From contig NZ_MSIF01000023.1 in NCBI RefSeq assembly GCF_001921215.1, positions 86,754 to 150,753 of the forward strand: a DNA stretch of 64,000 nt, in the 5' to 3' direction. The notes beneath the pieces were generated by a model, which was not told the origin of the DNA, ran no database searches, and was given only the letters and a program-made list of their open reading frames with translations. Below are positions 17,079 through 24,077 of this stretch, piece by piece (the first letter of the stretch is position 1; every line of letters starts with the position of its first letter). The DNA comes from Actinophytocola xinjiangensis (GTDB taxonomy: Bacteria; Actinomycetota; Actinomycetes; Mycobacteriales; Pseudonocardiaceae). The translations under genes and the position numbers were made by a program.

Positions 17079-17827
17079 GCGACGACTTCGAGGGTTTGCG
17101 AGCCGTGGTCACCGGCGGCGCGTCCGGTATCGGCCTGGCCACCGCCAGTGAACTGGCCGCCAGGGGAGCGCGCGTGGCCGTGCTCGACCTGAGCCCCGAC
17201 GTGTCCCCGCCGCTGACCGGCGTCCGCTGCGACGTCTCCAACGACACCGAGGTCGTGGCGGCCGTGGCCACCGCGGCCACCACCCTCGGCGGCATCGACA
17301 TCGTCGTCAACAACGCCGGCATCGGCGCCCAGGGCGACGTCACCGCCAACGACGACACCGAATGGCACCGGGTCCTGGACGTCAACGTCCTGGGCATGGC
17401 CCGCGTGACCCGAGCCGCCCTCCCGTACCTGCGCGCGTCGACGTCGGCGGCCGTGGTCAACACCTGCTCGATCGCCGCCTGGCAGGGCCTGCCCAACCGC
17501 GTCCTCTACTCCGCCAGCAAAGGCGCCGTCCTGGCCATGACCCTCGCGATGGCCACCGACCACCTCGACGACGGCATTCGCATCAACTGCGTCTGCCCCG
17601 GCACAGCGGACACCCCGTGGGTGGGCCGCCTCCTCGACTCCGCCACCGACCCGGCCGCCGAACGCGCCGCGCTGGCCGCCCGGCAGCCCATGGGCCGCCT
17701 CGTCACCGCCGACGAGGTCGCGAAGGCCATCGCCTACCTGGCGAGCCCACTGTCCAGCTCCACCACCGGCACAGCCCTCGCGGTGGACGGCGGAATGTAC
17801 GGCCTGCGCCCACGGCCGAGGTCCTGA
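17075..17827 (+). CDS. SDR dehydrogenase, likely 2-keto-3-deoxy-L-fuconate dehydrogenase
   Basis: A 250-residue short-chain dehydrogenase starting at an ATG that overlaps the fucD stop (ATGA). Cofactor loop [10 protein letters not shown] is at about residues 12-21, the NNAGIG motif at about 80, and the catalytic Tyr-x-x-x-Lys in LYSASKGA at about 150. The aspartate ending the second strand (VAVLDLS) favours NAD. In the L-fucose route this step oxidises C4 of 2-keto-3-deoxy-L-fuconate to give the 2,4-diketo acid cleaved by the FAH-family enzyme. The coupling to fucD strongly supports that role. A repeat-filled 720-bp gap follows it. Confidence 0.88.
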   Translation: MSDDFEGLRAVVTGGASGIGLATASELAARGARVAVLDLSPDVSPPLTGVRCDVSNDTEVVAAVATAATTLGGIDIVVNNAGIGAQGDVTANDDTEWHRVLDVNVLGMARVTRAALPYLRASTSAAVVNTCSIAAWQGLPNRVLYSASKGAVLAMTLAMATDHLDDGIRINCVCPGTADTPWVGRLLDSATDPAAERAALAARQPMGRLVTADEVAKAIAYLASPLSSSTTGTALAVDGGMYGLRPRPRS

Positions 17828-17912
17828 CCCATGCCCGAACCCGGAGGCCCCACCCCGGCATCCGGACCCGCCACGACACCGGCCGCTCCCCGGCACCGCC
17901 CGCCCCCTGACA

Positions 17913-18437
17913 CTCGCGGCCGAAGTTGTCCACAGCCGCCCCACGACCCCCCCAAACCGTCGGTCTCCTCGACTAGCCTGGAAATCGGGGGGCCCCCGCG
18001 GGCCAGGGCGGAAAGTAGGCGGTCAGTCGGCTCGGCCTCGGTCGTCGGTGGCGGTCTGGTGGAGGCGCCCGTTCGCTCGTCGGCCAGCGCCTGGCAGCGC
18101 TGTGCTTGTGGTGGTGGGTCTTCCGTTCGCGGCCGGAGTTGTCCACAGCCGCTCCACGACCCCTCCGAACCGTCGGTCCCTTCGACTAGCCTGGAAATCG
18201 GGGGGCCCCCGCGGGCCAAGGCGGAAGGAAGCCCGGCGGCTGGCTCGACTTCGGTTGGGGACGGCGGTCGGGTGGGCGTGTTCGTCCGTTGGGGTCGCTC
18301 GTCAGCCAGCGCCTGGCAGCCCGGTGCTCGTGGTGGTGGGTCTTCCGTTCGCGGCCGAAGTTGTCCACAGCCGCCCCGCGGCCCCTCCACACCGTCGGTC
18401 CTCTCGACTAGCGTGGAAATCGGGGGGCCCCCGCGCC
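17913..18437. repeat. Three tandem copies of an interspersed repeat in a 720-bp gene-free gap
   Basis: The gap 17828-18550 holds three copies of one element: 17913-18004, 18126-18218 and 18348-18437. Each has a left block GCGGCCGAAGTTGTCCACAG, about 30 variable bases, then CGACTAGCCTGGAAATCGGG followed by a G/C-rich palindrome-like end. Spacings between copies are 213 and 222 bp, and the material between the second and third copies is also repeated (CCAGCGCCTGGCAGC and GGTGGTGGGTCTTCCGTTCG). TTGTCCACA occurs in each (17926, 18139, 18361). Two further copies in opposite orientation lie at 21175 and 29086. I see no gene here; an open leftward frame spans the copies, but substitutions between copies fall on all codon positions. 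Confidence 0.88.
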
Positions 18438-18550
18438 CCGAAGGCGAACCAGGGCAGCTCGCGGGGACAGGTGGCCTGGTCGGAGGGCTTGGTGGGCCGT
18501 CAGCTCCTGCCCCGGACACCCCGCCCCCGGCAGCCGCCAGCCCGGGTCGG

Positions 18551-19240
18551 CTACTCCTCCTCCGCGACCCCCAGCGTGTCCCGCAGCCACTGCTCGACCC
18601 CCGCCACGTGCACCGTCGCCCACGAGCGGGCCAGTTCGGGCTCCCGGGCGGCGATGGCCTCGTAGATCGCCTGGTGTTGTTCGCGGGTTTTGGCGACGGC
18701 GCCTTCCTGGGTCACCCCGCGCCAGATCCGGGCGCGGGTCGTGGGGCCGGAGAGGCTGTCGATGAGTGAGCACAGGACGGGGTTGCCGGAGCCGAGCGCG
18801 ATGCGGCGGTGGAACTCCAGGTCGTTGGCGACCAGCGCCTCGACGGTCGGCGACTCGTCCAGGCCCTCCAGCAGCGAACCCAGCTCGGTGATGTCGGTGT
18901 CGGTCATGCGCAGCGCGGCCATCGCGGTGGCCGCCGGCTCCAGGATCCGCCGCACCACCAGGAAGTCGAGCACGGTGTCGTCGCGGTGGAAGTCGACGAC
19001 GAAGGTCATCGCGTCGAGGAGGAGTTTGGGTTCGAGGCTGGTGACGTACGTGCCGTCGCCCTGCCGGACGTCGAGGACCCTGATCAGGCACAGCGCCTTG
19101 ACCGCCTCCCGCAGCGAACTGCGCGACAGGCCCAGCCGGCTCGCCAGGTCCGCCTCCTTCGGCAGCCGGTCGCCCGGCGCCAGCTCGCCGGAGATGATCA
19201 TGCCCTTGATCTTGTCGATCGCTTCGTCGGTGACCGGCAT
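18551..19240 (-). CDS. GntR-family regulator, FCD (FadR-like) subgroup
   Basis: A 229-residue repressor-type regulator from an ATG at 19240. Residues about 5-70 form the winged helix (LPKEADLASRLGLSRSSLREAVKAL, then the wing RQGDGTYV). The C-terminal FCD domain has the usual metal-binding pattern: Asp/His in LEFHRRIALGSGNP and a later His in HQAIYEAIAARE. Such regulators sense sugar acids or their breakdown products. The gene sits inside the fucose cluster, divergent from the mutarotase gene across 64 bp that contains a near-copy of the ACATCGGATGT operator (19259-19269), so autoregulation and control of the two other operator-bearing promoters is the simplest model. The effector is unknown; fuconate or a keto-deoxy acid is a guess. 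Confidence 0.9.
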   Translation of the reverse strand: MPVTDEAIDKIKGMIISGELAPGDRLPKEADLASRLGLSRSSLREAVKALCLIRVLDVRQGDGTYVTSLEPKLLLDAMTFVVDFHRDDTVLDFLVVRRILEPAATAMAALRMTDTDITELGSLLEGLDESPTVEALVANDLEFHRRIALGSGNPVLCSLIDSLSGPTTRARIWRGVTQEGAVAKTREQHQAIYEAIAAREPELARSWATVHVAGVEQWLRDTLGVAEEE

Positions 19241-19258
19241 GGCACGACCCTTCCGCAG

Positions 19259-19269
19259 ACCTCGGATGT
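19259..19269. promoter_or_regulatory. Putative GntR operator, copy 3 (one mismatch)
   Basis: ACCTCGGATGT lies between the divergent regulator (starts 19240) and mutarotase (starts 19305) genes. It differs from the palindrome at 11898 and 15733 by one base in the left arm. The position suits control of both genes. Confidence 0.58.
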
Positions 19270-19304
19270 TTCTCCCCGCTCAGAGTGCCACGAATGGAGG
19301 CCCG

Positions 19305-19613
19305 ATGCGTGTTGCTCTGCACACTCGGCTCAAGCCCGGCAAGGAAACCGAGTACGAACGGGTGCACGCGGTGATCCCAGGCGAACTGGACGTCGCCCTG
19401 CGCGACGCCGGCGTTACGTCCTGGCGGATCTGGCGTGACGGCCTCGATCTGTTCCACGTCGTCGAGGTCGAGGACTACGCGGCGATGCGCGCCGCGCTGC
19501 GTGAGCACCCGGCCAACGTCGCGTGGCAGGCCACGATGGCCGAGCTGCTCGACGTCGAGGACGACTACTCCGGCAACGACACCGGCCTGTCGCTGGTCTG
19601 GGAGCTGCCGTGA
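19305..19613 (+). CDS. L-fucose/L-rhamnose mutarotase (RhaM family)
   Basis: A 102-residue protein from an ATG at 19305 with TGGAGG upstream. It fits the RhaM-like family: RVALHTRLKPGKETEYERVHAVIPGE at the N-terminus, SWRIWRDGLDLFHVVEVED in the middle and VWELP at the end; the His of the first strand and the paired Trp/Arg are the usual active-site features. Mutarotases interconvert the anomers of a 6-deoxy sugar so the dehydrogenase receives its preferred form. Its stop overlaps the start of the aldo/keto reductase gene (GTGA), which oxidises the sugar in the next step. Fucose versus rhamnose specificity cannot be read from this protein; the fuconate dehydratase decides in favour of fucose. 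Confidence 0.87.
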   Translation: MRVALHTRLKPGKETEYERVHAVIPGELDVALRDAGVTSWRIWRDGLDLFHVVEVEDYAAMRAALREHPANVAWQATMAELLDVEDDYSGNDTGLSLVWELP

Positions 19614-20569
19614 TCACCCCGCTCGGCCTCGGCTGCGCCCAGCTCGGCAACCTCTACCGCGCGATGTCCGACGACACCGCCGCCGCGATCGTCGACACCG
19701 CGTGGGCGCGCGGCATCCGCTACTTCGACACCGCCCCGCACTACGGCCTCGGCCTGTCCGAACGCCGCCTGGGGGCCGCGCTCGCCGCCCGGCCGCGCGA
19801 CGACTACGTGCTGTCCACAAAGGTCGGCCGGCTGCTGGTGGACAACCCGGGCGGCGAGTCCCGCCGCGACACCGAGGGCTTCGACGTGCCGGCGACCCTC
19901 ACCCGCCGCCGCGACTACACCCGCGACGGTGTGCTGCGTTCCCTGGAGTCCAGCCTGACCCGCCTCGGCGTCGACCGTGTCGACATCGCCTTCGTCCACG
20001 ACGCCGAGAACCACGTCGACGAGGCGTTACGCGGCGCGTTACCCGCCCTCGTCGAGCTGCGTGACCAGGGCGTTCTCCGTGGTATCGGCCTCGGCATGAA
20101 CTTCAACGACGTCCTGAGTCACTTCGTCCGCAACGCGGATGTCGACACCGTCATGATCGCCGGCCGGTACACCCTGCTCGAACAACCGGCCCTCGACGAC
20201 CTGCTGCCCCTGTGCGCGGAGCGCGGGGTGTCGGTCGTGGCGGCCGGCGTGTTCAACTCCGGCATCCTCGCCTCACCCACCCCCGGCCGCACCTACAACT
20301 ACAGCGACGCCCCGCGCGACCTGCTGGACCGCGCCACCCGCATCGCCGAGGTCTGCGCCCGCCACCACATCACCCTCCCCGAGGCGGCGATCGCCCTGCC
20401 CGGCGCGCACCCGGCCGTGACCAGCGTCGTCCTCGGCGCCAGCTCCCCGAAACAGGTCGAGTCGAACGCCGACCGCGCCGCCGTCGGGGTGCCGACACAG
20501 CTGTGGCGCGACCTGGTGGCGGAGGGATTGCTCCGCGCCGACACACCGGTGCCGGAGGAAGTCGGATGA
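19610..20569 (+). CDS. Aldo/keto reductase, likely L-fucose 1-dehydrogenase
   Basis: A 319-residue TIM-barrel oxidoreductase from a GTG at 19610 that overlaps the mutarotase stop. Aldo/keto-reductase signatures are GIRYFDTAPHYGLGLSERRLG (catalytic Asp and Tyr, about residues 38-55), the catalytic Lys in YVLSTKVGRLL and DRVDIAFVHDAE. It belongs to the D-threo-aldose 1-dehydrogenase group, whose members oxidise L-fucose to L-fucono-lactone with NAD(P). The lactonase of the next step is at 21308. Gene order mutarotase, dehydrogenase, lactonase follows the pathway order. The region after the stop is repeat-rich. Confidence 0.88.
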   Translation: MITPLGLGCAQLGNLYRAMSDDTAAAIVDTAWARGIRYFDTAPHYGLGLSERRLGAALAARPRDDYVLSTKVGRLLVDNPGGESRRDTEGFDVPATLTRRRDYTRDGVLRSLESSLTRLGVDRVDIAFVHDAENHVDEALRGALPALVELRDQGVLRGIGLGMNFNDVLSHFVRNADVDTVMIAGRYTLLEQPALDDLLPLCAERGVSVVAAGVFNSGILASPTPGRTYNYSDAPRDLLDRATRIAEVCARHHITLPEAAIALPGAHPAVTSVVLGASSPKQVESNADRAAVGVPTQLWRDLVAEGLLRADTPVPEEVG

Positions 20570-21174
20570 TCCGCCGCCGCCCGTGGCCCGACCCGGCCGC
20601 GGGGCTGGTTCTGGACAGTGCGCGTCGCGTTGAGAACGGAACGTCCGTGCGTGCGGGTGCCGGTCGCGGGGGCTGCGCAACGGCACCCGAGCAGCCGCCC
20701 CCGCGGCGCCTCCACCGACTGTCGCGGCGGGGTTTCCGTTCGTCGGTTCGGAGTCGCGGTGTTGTTGTCGGTTGTGCCGGCGGGGGTGTGACCGACTGTC
20801 GCGGCCGGGTTTCCGTTCGTCGTTTCGGAGGGGTGGGGTATCGGTCGGTCTGGCGGGGGTTGCCGTCCGTTGCGCCGGCGGGGGCTCTACCCACTGACGC
20901 GACAGGCTCTCCGTCCCTCACTTCAGCGCAGTGGCCATCAGCCGACCGACCGACGCTTCCGCCAGCCACTCTGGCAGGGCCTCCACCAGCTGACCCGACA
21001 GCCACCCGCCCCGGATCTCCACCAGCTGACTCGGCGGCGCCTCCATCAGGTACCCCCGAAGCCACCCCGCGACTCCAGCAGCCGCCTCGCAGCGTCTCCA
21101 CCCTCCACCCCGCGGCTCCAGCAGCCGCCCCCGCCGCATCTCCACCCTCCACTCCGCGACTTACGCTCCCCCTG
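20570..21174. other. Gene-free, low-complexity interval
   Basis: About 600 bases without a convincing gene. A phrase containing CGACTGTCGCGGC and GGGTTTCCGTTCGTCG is present twice (about 20715-20760 and 20788-20832). The following 300 bases are rich in short CCACC/CAGC-type words such as CTCCACCAGCTGAC. A frame opening at an ATG that overlaps the upstream stop (20566) runs to 21204 but is dominated by Pro, Ala, Arg and Ser and ends inside an interspersed repeat, so I do not call it a gene. It may be the residue of a lost coupled gene. Confidence 0.5.
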
Positions 21175-21267
21175 GCGCGGGGATCCCCCCGATTTCCATT
21201 TTAGTCGTGTGGAGCAGGGATTTTGCGGTTGTTGTTGGTGGCTGTGGACAACCGCGGTCGCGAGTGG
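21175..21267. repeat. Interspersed repeat, inverted copy upstream of the lactonase
   Basis: On the plus strand this reads GGATCCCCCCGATTTCCATT ... TGTGGACAACCGCGGTCGCG, the reverse orientation of the three copies at 17.9-18.4 kb. The TTGTCCACA word is at 21243-21251 (minus strand). It ends 40 bp before the lactonase start, so the copy lies in, or next to, that gene's promoter. Confidence 0.8.
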
Positions 21268-21307
21268 AAGGACGGGTCGTGTCCGTCGGGGCGTCTGAGG
21301 AGGGTTT

Positions 21308-22159
21308 GTGAGCATCGTTGACGCGCACCATCATCTGTGGGATCCGGCGCGGCGGGACTATCCGTGGATGGCCGGCGACGCGCTGGCCCCGCTGCGCCGC
21401 CCCTTCACCCTTGATGACCTGCGGCGGGAGGCCGCCCGACCACCGGGGGTGCGGGCCACTGTCCTGGTGCAGACCGTGTCCTCGGCCGAGGAGACCGAGG
21501 AGTTCCTGGCGGTTGCCGACGCGTCGGGCGGGCTGGTCGCCGGGGTGGTCGGCTGGGCCGCGCTGACCGACCCGGCCCTCGGGGAGCGGCTCGCGCGGTT
21601 ACGCACCCTGCCCGGCGGTGACCGGCTCGTCGGGCTGCGGCACCAGGCCGAGGACGAGCCCGATCCGGGTTGGCTGGTGCGGTCGGACGTCCGGCGCGGG
21701 CTGGCGACCGTCGCCGAGGCCGGGTTGGTGTACGACCTGCTGGTCCGGCCGCCGCAGTGGGCGGCGGCGGTGGAAGTGACCGGATCGTTGCCCGAGGTCC
21801 CGTTCGTGCTCGATCACGCGGGGAAGCCGCCGGTCGCGAGCGGCGAGTTCGGGCCGTGGGCGGCGATGATCAGCCGGCTCGCCGAGCGGCCCAACGTGTC
21901 CTGCAAGCTGTCCGGCCTGGTCACCGAGGCCGACTGGACGTCGTGGCGGGTCGCGGAGGTGCGGCCCTATGCCGAGCACGTGCTGTCGTGCTTCGGGCCG
22001 GAGCGGGTCATGTTCGGGTCCGACTGGCCCGTGTGTGAGCTCGCGGCAAGTTACGGTCAGGTCACGGCCACGGCCGCCGACCTGACCGACGCCCTCACCC
22101 CGACCGAACGGGAAGCCGTGTTCGCCACGACCGCCACCACCGTCTACGGCCTGCGATGA
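21308..22159 (+). CDS. Amidohydrolase, likely L-fuconolactonase
   Basis: A 283-residue TIM-barrel hydrolase from a GTG at 21308 with GGAGG upstream. The amidohydrolase metal site is visible as VDAHHHLWD at the N-terminus, VLDHAGKPP in the middle and FGSDWPVCELA near the end. PWM after the first His cluster and the FGSDWPVC phrase are typical of the L-fuconolactonase/L-rhamnonolactonase group, which opens the sugar lactone to the aldonic acid used by fuconate dehydratase. It is the last recognisable fucose-pathway gene of the cluster; its stop overlaps the start of the P450 gene (ATGA), so the two are co-translated. Confidence 0.9.
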   Translation: MSIVDAHHHLWDPARRDYPWMAGDALAPLRRPFTLDDLRREAARPPGVRATVLVQTVSSAEETEEFLAVADASGGLVAGVVGWAALTDPALGERLARLRTLPGGDRLVGLRHQAEDEPDPGWLVRSDVRRGLATVAEAGLVYDLLVRPPQWAAAVEVTGSLPEVPFVLDHAGKPPVASGEFGPWAAMISRLAERPNVSCKLSGLVTEADWTSWRVAEVRPYAEHVLSCFGPERVMFGSDWPVCELAASYGQVTATAADLTDALTPTEREAVFATTATTVYGLR

Positions 22160-23505
22160 CCCCGGACCTGACCCCCGAGGACGTCACGCTGGACCAGCTG
22201 ACGACCGACCCGCACCCGGTGCTGGCCCGGCTGCGCGCCGACCACCCGGTCGCCTGGGTCCCGGCGCTGGGCGGCTGGCTGGTGACCAGCCACGACCTGG
22301 CCGTCGCCGTGATGCGCGACCCGTCGACGTTCACCGTCGACGACCCCCGGTTCTCGACCGCGCGGGTCGTCGGCCCCAGCATGCTCTCGCTCGACGGCGC
22401 CGAGCACACCCGCCACCGCGCGCCGTTCCTGCCGCCGTTCCGCCCCGCGCCCGTGCGCGACCGGTTCACCCCCTTCCTCGACACCACCGCCCAGGCCCTC
22501 GCCGACGCCCTCCCCCCGAACGAGGCCGAACTGCGCTCCGCCTACGCCGGCCCCCTGGCCGTGGCGGTCGTCGCCGACGCCCTCGGCCTGGTCGGGGTGG
22601 ACGCCGCGACCGTCCTGTCCTGGTACGAGACGATCGTCGACTCCGTGTCGGCCGTCACCGCCGGCGGCCCACCGACCGACGCCGGCGAGTGCGCCTACGC
22701 ACAACTCCGCACCGCCGTCGCCACCTCGACGACACCACCGGCCGTCGGCCCTGAGCCGACCGCGGACTCGCGCACGACTCCGGCCAACGGTCCTGAGCCG
22801 GCCGCCGACGCGCGTGCGACTCCGGCCGACGATGCGCCCGGCGGCGAGGCTCCCGGAGAGGGTGATCCGCGGACAGGTTCGCTGGCCGGCGGTTCGGAAC
22901 CGGGCTCGTGTCCGCGAGGCGCCGGTCGTCCGTCCGGGGCGGGGGAGAGCACGCCGGGGGGCGCCGGCGCGCATTCCGTTCTGGTCGCCGCGTCCGCCAC
23001 GCTCACCGAGGCCGAGGTCGTCGCCAATGCCGCCGTGCTCATGTTCGGTGGGATCGACACCACCGCCGGCATGATCACCAACCTGGTCCGGCATCTGCTG
23101 CTGCACCGCGCCGAACTGACCCCCGGTGCCGTCGAGGAGTCGTTGCGGCTGGAGCCGGCCGCCGCCGTCGTCGACCGGTACGCGACCCGGGACGTCGAAC
23201 TCGGCGGCGCGTCGGTGAAGGCCGGGGACCTGGTCGTGGTCTCGATCGCCGGGGCCAACCGTGATCCGGCGGTGTTCACCGACCCGGACACCTTCGATCC
23301 CTTGCGCCCCAACGCCCGGCAGCATCTGGCGTTCGCGCAGGGGCCGCATTTCTGTCTGGGCGCACGGCTTGCCCGCGCCGAGACGACGATCGCCGCGCGC
23401 ACACTGTTCGACCGGCTTCCCGGGCTTCGGCTGGTCGCCGACGACCCGCCGCGCGGGCTGGTGTTCCGCCGGCCGCCGGCGCTGCGGGTCGGTTACGACC
23501 GTTAG
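22156..23505 (+). CDS. Cytochrome P450 with an unusual repeat-containing insertion
   Basis: A 449-residue haem monooxygenase coupled to the lactonase gene. Oxygen-binding helix I is FGGIDTT at 297-303, the ExxR pair lies in EESLR (328-331), and the haem loop is FAQGPHFCLG with the cysteine ligand at about 400. Bacterial P450s are usually near 400 residues; the excess here is a low-complexity Pro/Ala/Gly/Glu-rich stretch at about 190-273, just before helix I. It includes two 14-residue repeats (GPEPTADSRTTPAN and GPEPAADARATPAD, from two 42-bp units at 22747-22830). The catalytic core looks intact. Redox partners are not encoded nearby and the substrate is unknown. Confidence 0.92.
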   Translation: MTPDLTPEDVTLDQLTTDPHPVLARLRADHPVAWVPALGGWLVTSHDLAVAVMRDPSTFTVDDPRFSTARVVGPSMLSLDGAEHTRHRAPFLPPFRPAPVRDRFTPFLDTTAQALADALPPNEAELRSAYAGPLAVAVVADALGLVGVDAATVLSWYETIVDSVSAVTAGGPPTDAGECAYAQLRTAVATSTTPPAVGPEPTADSRTTPANGPEPAADARATPADDAPGGEAPGEGDPRTGSLAGGSEPGSCPRGAGRPSGAGESTPGGAGAHSVLVAASATLTEAEVVANAAVLMFGGIDTTAGMITNLVRHLLLHRAELTPGAVEESLRLEPAAAVVDRYATRDVELGGASVKAGDLVVVSIAGANRDPAVFTDPDTFDPLRPNARQHLAFAQGPHFCLGARLARAETTIAARTLFDRLPGLRLVADDPPRGLVFRRPPALRVGYDR

Positions 23506-23972
23506 GCGGCGGCGGACATCGCGCGGAACAGGACCTGCTGGTTGCCGTCGACCCAGCTGAGTTTGTAGACGATCGACCGGATCCGCCAGCCGGCGGCGGT
23601 GCGGGTCAGCGCCATGTCGTAGGTGCCGCCGGAGGTCCACAGTGGGGAGCCGTGCGGGTTGGTCAGCCGGTGGACGCCGACGACGTTGGACGTCGCCCGT
23701 CCCTCATCGCCACTGACGGTGACCAGGACGTTGGTGATCAGGTGTTGGGTGGCCTCCAGACCGGACATGGTGCGGCGCCAAGAGCCCTGGGCGGTCGTGC
23801 TCAGCAGCTGGTCGACGGTCCCCGAGCGCGGTTCGCCGCCCCAGAGGTCGGTGTAGTCGGTGTACACCTGCTCGGTGAACAGTCCGCGCAGCCCGTCCCA
23901 GTCGCGGCGGTCCAGGTACCAGCCCATGCGGACCACGGTGTCGGTGATCTCCGCCCGATCCTCAGGAGTCAT
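23502..23972 (-). CDS. SnoaL/NTF2-like fold protein
   Basis: A 156-residue protein from an ATG at 23972, convergent with the P450 and overlapping its last four bases. N-terminal helices (DRAEITDTVVRMGWYLDRRDWDGLRGLF) followed by a cone-shaped beta sheet ending in TYDMALTRTAAGWRIRSIVYKLSWVDGN match the SnoaL-like/NTF2 family, which includes small isomerases, dehydratases and non-enzymatic binding proteins. Asp/Tyr-rich TEQVYTDYTDLWGG resembles the pocket region of ring-hydroxylating dioxygenase beta subunits and scytalone-dehydratase-like proteins. No partner is evident nearby. Function cannot be assigned. Confidence 0.82.
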   Translation of the reverse strand: MTPEDRAEITDTVVRMGWYLDRRDWDGLRGLFTEQVYTDYTDLWGGEPRSGTVDQLLSTTAQGSWRRTMSGLEATQHLITNVLVTVSGDEGRATSNVVGVHRLTNPHGSPLWTSGGTYDMALTRTAAGWRIRSIVYKLSWVDGNQQVLFRAMSAAA

Positions 23973-24077
23973 GCCGCCAGTGTGCGGCAGGTCGCTCGAA
24001 ACCCGGTCAACGCCGCGGTTTCCCCACCGGCCGGCCCGTAGGGTGGGCGGGACAGGGCGCGAGGACAAGGAGCGGTG

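Noticed and set aside
17734..18519. A long leftward open frame with three about 72-residue peptide repeats, with both repeat periods divisible by three
   Set aside because: Substitutions between copies occur at first, second and third codon positions alike, several changing the residue (Gly to Ser, Gly to Glu), and the same element recurs elsewhere in frames that do not fit a protein. Open frames are common in DNA this rich in G and C.
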